Source: Micromonospora halotolerans (lineage in GTDB: Bacteria > Actinomycetota > Actinomycetes > Mycobacteriales > Micromonosporaceae). Taken from it: a DNA stretch of 64,000 bases. The position numbers were made by a program, and so were the translations under genes. Where the stretch lies: assembly GCF_032108445.1 (NCBI RefSeq), contig NZ_CP134876.1:5208001-5272000 (forward strand), written 5' to 3'. Numbering within the stretch: the first letter of the stretch is position 1; each line of letters begins with the position of its first letter. The notes under the pieces are model-generated. The model was not told where the DNA came from and made no database searches. It saw nothing but the letters and a program-made list of their open reading frames with translations. Shown in pieces: positions 58,254 to 64,000 of the stretch.

Positions 58254-59587
58254 CCACGACCGAGCGGCCGGCGATCGAGGGCGAGCGGCTGCGCGCCCGG
58301 ATCGCGGCCGAGCTGGAGCGCACCCGCGCCCGCACCGCCCTGCTCACCGACGCGGTGGACGACGACGACCTGGTGCGGCAGCACTCCACGCTGATGTCCC
58401 CGCTGGTCTGGGACCTGGCGCACGTCGGCAACCAGGAGGAGCTGTGGCTGGTCCGCGACGTCGGCGGGCGCGACCCGGTGCGCCGCGACATCGACGACCT
58501 GTACGACGCGTTCAAGCAGCCCCGCAAGGACCGGCCCGCACTGCCGCTGCTGCCGCCGGCCGAGGCGCGGGCGTACGTGCGCACCGTCCGGGAGAAGGTC
58601 CACGACCTGCTGGACGGGATCCGATTTACCGACCGGAAGCTGGTCGAGGACGGTTTCGCGTTCGGCATGATCGTCCAGCACGAGCAGCAGCACGACGAGA
58701 CGATGCTCGCCACCCACCAGCTGCGCGCCGGCGGCCCGGTGCTGGACGCCCCGCCGCCGCCCGAGCCGCGGGTCCGGGTGGGCGGCGAGGTGCTGGTGCC
58801 GGCCGGGCCGTTCACCATGGGCACCTCCACCGACCCGTGGGCGCTGGACAACGAGCGCCCCGCGCACACCGTCGAGCTGCCGGCGTACGCCATCGACGCG
58901 GCGCCGGTCACCAACGGGCAGTACCGCGCGTTCATCGCCGACGGGGGCTACGACGAGCCGCGCTGGTGGAGCGTGGCCGGCTGGCGGCACCGGGTCGAGG
59001 CCGGGCTGAGCGCGCCGATGCACTGGCGGCGCGACGGCGACGGCTGGGCGTACCGCCGGTTCGGGCGCTGGTCGCCGGTGCGCGACGACGAGCCGGTGGT
59101 GCACGTCTGCTTCCACGAGGCGGAGGCGTACGCGGCCTGGGCCGGCCGGCGGCTGCCCACCGAGGCGGAGTGGGAGAAGGCGGCCCGCTGGGATCCGGCG
59201 ACCGGCCGGTCACGCCGCTACCCGTGGGGCGACGCGGACCCGACGAGCGCGCACGCCAACCTGGGGCAGCGGCACCTGTGGCCGGCCCCGGTGGGCGCGT
59301 ACCCGGACGGGGCCTCGCCGCTCGGCGTGCACCAGCTCATCGGGGACGTCTGGGAGTGGACCTCGTCCGCCTTCCGCGGCCACCCGGGCTTCGCGGCGTT
59401 CCCCTACCGCGAATACTCGGAGGTCTTCTTCGGCGACGACCACCGGGTGCTGCGCGGCGGCTCGTTCGGCACCGACCGGTCGGCCTGCCGGGGCACCTTC
59501 CGCAACTGGGATTACCCGATCCGGCGGCAGATCTTCAGCGGTTTCCGCTGCGCCCGCGACGCCCGCCCCGAGGAGTCGCACGCGTGA
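58250..59587 (+). CDS. egtB: Ergothioneine sulfoxide synthase EgtB
   Basis: A 445-residue two-domain protein. The N-terminal DinB-like domain carries the iron site: WDLAHVGNQEE and the HxxxHxE motif H144-H148-E150 (HEQQHDE). The C-terminal C-type-lectin/formylglycine-type domain begins near residue 170 (VPAGPFTMGTSTDPWALDNE) and contains LPTEAEWEKAARW and DVWEWTSSAF... GFRCARD. It joins gamma-glutamylcysteine to hercynine with O2, giving the sulfoxide. GTG start overlaps the egtA stop. All expected features are present. Confidence 0.94.
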   Translation: MTTTERPAIEGERLRARIAAELERTRARTALLTDAVDDDDLVRQHSTLMSPLVWDLAHVGNQEELWLVRDVGGRDPVRRDIDDLYDAFKQPRKDRPALPLLPPAEARAYVRTVREKVHDLLDGIRFTDRKLVEDGFAFGMIVQHEQQHDETMLATHQLRAGGPVLDAPPPPEPRVRVGGEVLVPAGPFTMGTSTDPWALDNERPAHTVELPAYAIDAAPVTNGQYRAFIADGGYDEPRWWSVAGWRHRVEAGLSAPMHWRRDGDGWAYRRFGRWSPVRDDEPVVHVCFHEAEAYAAWAGRRLPTEAEWEKAARWDPATGRSRRYPWGDADPTSAHANLGQRHLWPAPVGAYPDGASPLGVHQLIGDVWEWTSSAFRGHPGFAAFPYREYSEVFFGDDHRVLRGGSFGTDRSACRGTFRNWDYPIRRQIFSGFRCARDARPEESHA

Positions 59588-59603
59588 TCGGCGGCCTCGC
59601 CTG

Positions 59604-60350
59604 ATGTGCCGTCACCTGGCGTACCTCGGTCCGCCGGTCAGCCTGCGGAGCCTGCTCTTCGACCCGCCGTACGGGCTGCTGCGGCAGTCCTGGGCGCCCC
59701 GCGACATGCGCGGCGGCGGCACGATCAACGCCGACGGCTTCGGCGTCGGCTGGTATCCGGACGGCGGGGAACCGGTCCGCTACCGGCGGGCACAGCCGAT
59801 GTGGAGCGACACCACCCTGCCGGAGCTGGCCGCGGTGACCACCGCGGGCGGGGTGCTGGCCGCCGTCCGATCTGCCACGGTCGGCATGCCGCTGCACGAG
59901 ACGGCGGCCGCGCCGTTCGCCGAGGGGCGTTGGTTGTTCAGCCACAACGGGGTGGTGCGTGGCTGGCCGGACAGCCTGGTCCCGCTGGCCGGCGGGCTGC
60001 CCCTCCGCGATCTGCTGACCCTGGAGGTGCCGACCGACTCGGCGCTGCTCTGGGCGCTGGTCCGGCACCGGCTGCGGGCCGGCGCCACGCCCGGCGACGC
60101 GGTGGCCGGGACCGTCGCGGCGGTCGCCGCCGCCGCCCCCGGATCACGGCTGAACCTCCTGCTCACCGACGGCGTCACGGTGGCCGCCAGCGTGGCCGGG
60201 CACGCGCTGTCGGTACGCCGTACCCCGGAATCGGTGCTGCTCGCCTCCGAACCCTCCGACGACGACCCCGGCTGGCGGCCGGTGCCGGACGGCCGGCTGG
60301 TGGTGGCGACCGCCGCCGGGCTGGACGTCCGGGAGCTGACGGTCGCCTGA
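59604..60350 (+). CDS. egtC: Ergothioneine biosynthesis amidohydrolase EgtC
   Basis: A 248-residue class-II glutamine-amidotransferase-fold enzyme. Cys2 is the nucleophile (MCRHLAYLGPP), with GGGTINADGFGVGWYPDG and FSHNGVVRGWP of the Ntn fold. It removes glutamate from the gamma-glutamyl hercynylcysteine sulfoxide. It starts 16 nt after the egtB stop and precedes egtD. It has a normal length for the family. Confidence 0.92.
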   Translation: MCRHLAYLGPPVSLRSLLFDPPYGLLRQSWAPRDMRGGGTINADGFGVGWYPDGGEPVRYRRAQPMWSDTTLPELAAVTTAGGVLAAVRSATVGMPLHETAAAPFAEGRWLFSHNGVVRGWPDSLVPLAGGLPLRDLLTLEVPTDSALLWALVRHRLRAGATPGDAVAGTVAAVAAAAPGSRLNLLLTDGVTVAASVAGHALSVRRTPESVLLASEPSDDDPGWRPVPDGRLVVATAAGLDVRELTVA

Positions 60351-60391
60351 CATCCCGTTTCCCACACCCGTAGGAACAGGAAGGACAGCTG

Positions 60392-61357
60392 ATGAGCGCG
60401 GAGCCACTGGAGATCCACCTGGAGGAGCAGGACCTCGACCGCGGCCTGCGGGAGGACGTCCGGGTCGGTCTGACCGCGACGCCGAAGTGGCTGCCACCGA
60501 AGTGGTTCTACGACGCCCGCGGCAGCGAGCTGTTCGAGGAGATCACCCGGCTGCCGGAGTACTACCCGACCCGGGCCGAGCGGGCGGTGCTGGCCGCGCA
60601 CGCCGGCGACATCGCCGCGCTGACCGGTGCGAAGACCCTGATCGAGCTGGGCTCCGGCTCGTCGGAGAAGACCCGGCTGCTGCTGGACGCCTTCACCCGC
60701 CACGGCGACCTGGGCAGCTTCGTGCCGCTGGACGTCTCGGTCAGCGCGCTGCGCAGGTCCACCGAGCAGATCGCGGCCGCGTACCCCGGGCTGCGGGTGC
60801 GCGGCATCGTCGGCGACTTCACCCGGCACCTGGACCGGCTGCCCACCGGCGGCCGGCGGTTGGTGCTGTTCCTCGGCGGGACCATCGGCAACCTGCTGCC
60901 CGCGGAGCGGGCCGAGTTCCTCACCGCGACGCGCGCGGCGCTGGAGGCCGGCGACTGGCTGCTGGTCGGCACCGACCTGGTGAAGGACCCGTCGGTGCTC
61001 GTCCCCGCCTACGACGACGCGGCCGGGGTGACCGCCGAGTTCAACCGCAACGTGCTGCGGGTGATCAACCGGGAGCTGGGGGCCACCTTCGACCCGGCGG
61101 CGTTCCGGCACGTGGCGATCTGGGATCCGCGGCACGAGTGGATCGAGATGCGGCTGCGGGCCGAGCGCCCGGTCCGGGTGCGCGTGCTCGACCTGGACGT
61201 CGAGTTCGCCGCCGGGGAGGAGCTGCGGACGGAGGTCTCGGCCAAGTTCCGGCCGGAGGGGATCGCCCGGGAGCTGGTCGCGGCCGGGTTCGACCGGCAG
61301 GCGTTCTGGACCGACCCGGAGGGGCTGTTCGGCGTCAGCCTGGCCCGGGCCGACTGA
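60392..61357 (+). CDS. egtD: Histidine N-alpha-methyltransferase EgtD
   Basis: A 321-residue SAM-dependent enzyme that trimethylates histidine to hercynine, the first step of ergothioneine synthesis. Landmarks: WLPPKWFYDARGSELFEEITRLPEYYPTRAE, the SAM motif LIELGSGSSEKTRLLLDAF, RLVLFLGGTIGNLLPAER, and the C-terminal SAKFRPEGIARELVAAGF. AGGAAGGA ribosome-binding site. Last gene of the cluster; the PLP lyase EgtE is not among the neighbours, so another C-S lyase must finish the pathway. Confidence 0.95.
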   Translation: MSAEPLEIHLEEQDLDRGLREDVRVGLTATPKWLPPKWFYDARGSELFEEITRLPEYYPTRAERAVLAAHAGDIAALTGAKTLIELGSGSSEKTRLLLDAFTRHGDLGSFVPLDVSVSALRRSTEQIAAAYPGLRVRGIVGDFTRHLDRLPTGGRRLVLFLGGTIGNLLPAERAEFLTATRAALEAGDWLLVGTDLVKDPSVLVPAYDDAAGVTAEFNRNVLRVINRELGATFDPAAFRHVAIWDPRHEWIEMRLRAERPVRVRVLDLDVEFAAGEELRTEVSAKFRPEGIARELVAAGFDRQAFWTDPEGLFGVSLARAD

Positions 61358-61405
61358 GCCCTCCGTGAGCCTGTTCACCCGGCGCGGCCCGCCCGCTGGT
61401 GATCG

Positions 61406-61515
61406 GCTAGGCTGAGCGGCGCGAAGGGGAGTAGCCCCCAATGTCGTGGTCGACATACTGATGCGTTCCGCATCCGGCCACGCAGCCCCGGTTCCCGGGG
61501 CGGGCGAGACCTTCG
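61406..61515 (+). promoter_or_regulatory. Manganese (yybP-ykoY) riboswitch with -10 box
   Basis: A TAGGCT -10 box at 61408-61413 is followed by GCGAAGGGGAGTAGCCCCCA (about 61421) and, after a variable stem region with GACATACTGATG, by GGCGAGACCTTCGACTC (about 61504). AAGGGGAGUAGC and GAGACCUU are the paired conserved loops of the yybP-ykoY family, which binds Mn2+. It lies directly before a GDT1/UPF0016 gene, a known target class. The aptamer ends about 65 nt before the ATG, leaving room for an expression platform. Confidence 0.88.
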
Positions 61516-61582
61516 ACTCAGGCTGTCGCAGCCGGGTCGAGGGCGCCCCGTACCTCCTCCCGGCTTGATCGGGAAGGTTCAC

Positions 61583-62170
61583 ATGGACGGTTTCCTCGTG
61601 GCGCTGGTGATCAGCTTCGGCGTCATCTTCGTCGCCGAGCTGGGCGACAAGTCCCAGCTCATGGCCCTGACGTTCGCCACCCGCTTCCGGCCGCTGCCGG
61701 TGCTCATCGGCATCACCGTCGCCACCGCGGTCGTGCACCTGGCGTCGGTCGCCATCGGCTACGGCCTCAACGCGGCGCTGCCCACCGACTGGATCTCGCT
61801 CGTCGCCGGTCTGGCGTTCCTGGGCTTCGGGGCCTGGACCCTGCGCGGCGACAAGCTGACCGAGGAGGAGAAGCGCAAGGCGGAGAAGAGCAGCCGCAAC
61901 GCGATCGTCGCCGTCGGTGTGGCGTTCTTCCTGGCCGAGCTGGGCGACAAGACGATGCTCGCCACCATCACCCTGGCCACCAAGTACGGCTGGTTCGGCA
62001 CCTGGCTCGGCTCGACCCTGGGCATGGTCGCCGCGGACGCCCTGGCGATCCTGGTGGGCCGCCTGCTCGGCCGGCACCTGCCGGAGAAGGCCATCCGGTA
62101 CGGCGCGGCCGTGCTTTTCGCCATCTCCGGCCTCTGGCTGATCCTGGAGGCGGTCGCCGAGCTGACCTGA
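61583..62170 (+). CDS. TMEM165/GDT1 (UPF0016) family cation exporter
   Basis: A 195-residue membrane protein with two repeats of the hallmark motif: E-L-G-D-K-S-Q at residues 19-25 and ELGDKT in the second half, each in the first helix of a three-helix unit, for six helices in total, plus a charged central loop (DKLTEEEKRKAEKSSRN). Bacterial homologues such as Vibrio MneA export Mn2+. The upstream Mn riboswitch agrees. ATG 61583 is chosen (GGGAAGG at 5 nt); TTG 61565 is a less likely alternative. Confidence 0.9.
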   Translation: MDGFLVALVISFGVIFVAELGDKSQLMALTFATRFRPLPVLIGITVATAVVHLASVAIGYGLNAALPTDWISLVAGLAFLGFGAWTLRGDKLTEEEKRKAEKSSRNAIVAVGVAFFLAELGDKTMLATITLATKYGWFGTWLGSTLGMVAADALAILVGRLLGRHLPEKAIRYGAAVLFAISGLWLILEAVAELT

Positions 62171-62174
62171 GGCG

Positions 62175-62216
62175 GCGGCCGGTTCCGCCGGGCACGTCGA
62201 CGGCGGAACCGGCCGC
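62175..62216 (+). terminator. Terminator after the GDT1-family gene
   Basis: GCGGCCGGTTCCGCCG and its complement, 16-bp arms with a 10-nt loop, starting 5 nt after the stop codon. Confidence 0.75.
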
Positions 62217-62332
62217 GGATGATCGAGGGCCGGGTCACCTGGGTATGAACATCCGGGCGACGCTGCGGCGGGTGACGACCACCGCCTAGCGTGAGCCACG
62301 AGAGGAAACCCGACGACCGGGAGGTCCCGCGC

Positions 62333-62539
62333 ATGAGCAGGCACGACGAGCCCAACGAGTACGGCTTCGCCGGGGGCGCCACCGCTCCGGAGCCGCCGCC
62401 CGGCGGGCGCTCCGACGAGCAGGACCGGGTCGAGGCGATCGCGGTCCCGGGCGACGACCTCACCGAGCCGGTCGCGGACGCGCTGGAGGAGGAGACCGAG
62501 GAGCGCGGCGAGGAGCACCCGGCCGACCGCCGCCGCTGA
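62333..62539 (+). CDS. Small acidic hypothetical protein
   Basis: A 68-residue, very acidic and probably disordered protein (DEPNEYGFAGGATAPEPPPGG; EPVADALEEETEERGEEHP). ATG 62333 is supported by GGGAGG 8 nt upstream; the TAGCGT -10 box at 62287 overlaps a GTG at 62291 and rules that earlier start out. No family was recognised. Monocistronic, with a terminator following. Confidence 0.6.
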   Translation: MSRHDEPNEYGFAGGATAPEPPPGGRSDEQDRVEAIAVPGDDLTEPVADALEEETEERGEEHPADRRR

Positions 62540-62545
62540 ACCGAC

Positions 62546-62575
62546 GCGCGCCGGCCGCCACGGCGGCCGGCGCGC
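62546..62575. terminator. Bidirectional hairpin before nhaA
   Basis: GCGCGCCGGCCGCC and its complement, 14-bp arms with a 2-nt loop, between convergent stops (62539 and 62586). Confidence 0.75.
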
Positions 62576-62585
62576 GCGTCCGCAC

Positions 62586-63887
62586 CTACGCGGGCCGCTC
62601 CTGGTAGACGTCCGGGATGCCGTCGCCGTCGGAATCCCGGCTCTCCCGCTCGCTGATCCGCCGGTAGACCCGGTTGCGCCGGATCAGCACCGCCGAGGCC
62701 AGGCCGGCGGAGACCAGCGAGCCGAGCAGCACGGCCGCCTTCACCCGCTCGTCCTCGGGGCTGCCCGGCCCGAACGCCAGCTCGCCGATGAGCAGCGACA
62801 CGGTGAAGCCGATGCCGGCCAGCAGCGCCAGCCCCGCCAGGTCCGCCCAGGTGATCTCCTCGTCGAGTTCGGCCCGGGTGAACCGGGCCAGCAGGAACGT
62901 CGAGCCGAACACCCCGACCGCCTTGCCCAGCACGAGCCCGGCCGCCACGCCGAGGACCACCGGGTCGGCGAGGACCGCGGACAGGTCGACGTCGACCAGG
63001 GACACCCCGGCGGCGAAGAACGCGAAGACCGGCACCGCGAGGCCCGCGGAGACCGGCCGCCACCGGTGCTCCAGCCGCTCGGCCAGCCCCGGCCCGCCAC
63101 CCGCGCCGGGGCCTACGGGGACGGTGAAGCCGAGCAGCACCCCGGCCACCGTGGCGTGCACACCGGAGGCGTGCACCAGCGCCCAGGCGGTCACCGCGAG
63201 CGGGAGCAGCGCCCACCACCAGGTGTGCCGGCGCCGCACCAGCAGGGCGAAGGCGGCGACCGGCAGCACCGCGCCGAGCAGGGGCAGCGGGTGGAAGTCG
63301 GCGGTGTAGAAGACCGCGATGATGACGATCGCGAAGAGGTCGTCGACCACCGCGAGGGTGAGCAGGAAGGCCCGCAGCCCCTGCGGCAGGTGTGAGCTGA
63401 CCACCGCGAGCACGGCGAGCGCGAAGGCGATGTCGGTGGCCGTGGGGATGGCCCAGCCGCGCAGTCCTTCGCCGCCGGCCGCGAGCGTCACCGTGAGGTA
63501 GACCAGTGCCGGCACGACCATCCCGCCCAGCGCGGCCACCACCGGCAGTGCCGCGCGGCGCGGGTCGCGCAGGTCGCCGGCCACGAACTCCCGCTTGAGC
63601 TCCAGCCCGGCCACGAAGAAGAAGATCGCCAGCAGGCCGTCGGCGGCCCAGGCGGCGAGGCTGAGGTCCAGGTGCAGCCCGGCGCCATCCGGCCAGGGCA
63701 CCCACTCGCCGAGGCCGGCGTACGCGGCCCGCCAGGGGGAGTTGGCCCAGACCAGGGCGACCAGCGCGCCGAGCAGGAGCAGTCCGCCGCCGACCGTCTC
63801 GGTGCGCAGCACGTCGGCCAGGAAGCGGGCCTCCGGCCAGGAGCGGCGGGACAGCAGGCGGGGGGACGGTGGGCGGCGTTCGGTCAT
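62586..63887 (-). CDS. nhaA: Na+/H+ antiporter NhaA with a C-terminal calcium-repeat-like tail
   Basis: A 433-residue antiporter with about 12 helices. Family blocks are [56 protein letters not shown] and the ion-binding double Asp in [30 protein letters not shown] and [18 protein letters not shown] follow. It exchanges Na+ for H+ to control pH and salt. The last residues [17 protein letters not shown] form one thrombospondin-type-3-like DxDxDGxxD unit, unusual for NhaA. ATG 63887 is used; an upstream in-frame start would add 20 residues. Confidence 0.92.
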   Translation of the reverse strand: MTERRPPSPRLLSRRSWPEARFLADVLRTETVGGGLLLLGALVALVWANSPWRAAYAGLGEWVPWPDGAGLHLDLSLAAWAADGLLAIFFFVAGLELKREFVAGDLRDPRRAALPVVAALGGMVVPALVYLTVTLAAGGEGLRGWAIPTATDIAFALAVLAVVSSHLPQGLRAFLLTLAVVDDLFAIVIIAVFYTADFHPLPLLGAVLPVAAFALLVRRRHTWWWALLPLAVTAWALVHASGVHATVAGVLLGFTVPVGPGAGGGPGLAERLEHRWRPVSAGLAVPVFAFFAAGVSLVDVDLSAVLADPVVLGVAAGLVLGKAVGVFGSTFLLARFTRAELDEEITWADLAGLALLAGIGFTVSLLIGELAFGPGSPEDERVKAAVLLGSLVSAGLASAVLIRRNRVYRRISERESRDSDGDGIPDVYQERPA

Positions 63888-64000
63888 GCGGCGTCCGTTC
63901 GGAAGAAGGGTCGGCGGAGTCGTCGCCGACCAGACTTCCCGGCACACCGGTTCCGACCCTATCCGGCCGGCCGGCCGACCGGCCGCACCACGTGGCCGGG
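63888..64000. other. nhaA leader region at the window edge
   Basis: About 110 nt upstream of nhaA up to the window edge. It contains GGCCGGCCGGCCGACCGGCC, a self-complementary stretch. No further gene start is visible. Confidence 0.5.

Noticed and set aside
59780..62518. 912-codon minus-strand frame across egtC, egtD and the riboswitch
   Set aside because: It would cover a conserved riboswitch and three genes with clear family motifs; no domain was recognised in it.

Overview
The window looks like a chromosomal segment of a high-G+C actinobacterium, most likely Micromonospora or a close relative in the Micromonosporaceae. The evidence is the very strong G/C third-position bias, frequent GTG/TTG starts, actinobacterial genes (Lsr2, egtABCD, bkd operon, a stand-alone LigD-type polymerase), and intergenic GGGGCCCC/GTTAA hairpins of a kind I associate with that family. 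No rRNA, tRNA, IS element, phage, integrase or CRISPR array was seen. Genus assignment is inference.

Layout. 1-5.1 kb: start of glyA (cut by the window edge) behind a ZTP-type riboswitch, an SDR, a hemerythrin, a secreted subtilase, and nnrD with a histidine phosphatase. 5.2-7.5 kb: two small proteins, a LigD-like polymerase and an Lrp/AsnC regulator divergent from the bkdABC operon (7.6-11.2 kb). 11.3-16.2 kb: beta-helix protein, L,D-transpeptidase, SMP-30-like protein, STAS protein. 16.2-20.9 kb: FKBP, DoxX protein, BtuF-like protein, a four-gene Asp23/Gls24 envelope operon, GNAT. 21-24.9 kb: uncharacterised genes, a secreted Asn/Gly-repeat protein, a PP2C-like protein, Lsr2. 25.1-29.3 kb: lon behind a HAIR element, convergent with a DEAD-box helicase. 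29.4-35.9 kb: membrane protein, two-component system, ArsR regulator, secreted GH43 enzyme, LigT-like protein. 36-40.5 kb: P450 + PEP-mutase-like pair, then a DUF5715/M15-like + asnB pair. 40.5-47.5 kb: NTF2-like protein, oxidoreductase/TetR pair with duplicated operators, DUF1203, PfkB kinase, C45-like lipoprotein, LVIVD and DUF305 genes divergent around a TGTGA-N6-TCACA palindrome. 48-53.3 kb: NarL-type two-component system, a perfect palindrome, and an FtsX-type ABC transporter. 53.4-56.8 kb: Ser/Thr kinase, ECF sigma factor and a membrane partner. 57-61.4 kb: ergothioneine cluster egtABCD (no egtE seen). 61.4-64 kb: yybP-ykoY manganese riboswitch with a GDT1-family exporter, a small acidic protein, and NhaA with a calcium-repeat-like tail.

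The gene content is mainly housekeeping and stress or envelope physiology (redox buffering, proteostasis, Mn and Na homeostasis, envelope stress), not a large accessory island. The strongest new information is regulatory: two riboswitches, several clear operators (HAIR, CRP-like, duplicated TetR sites, a response-regulator-type palindrome), and a recurring arrangement in which a TAnnnT -10 box lies 6-8 nt before the start codon, suggesting leaderless mRNAs. The best candidate for an under-described functional unit is the DUF5715/M15-like + asparagine-synthetase pair. Coordinates come from reading codons, ribosome-binding sites and overlaps; no database search was run.
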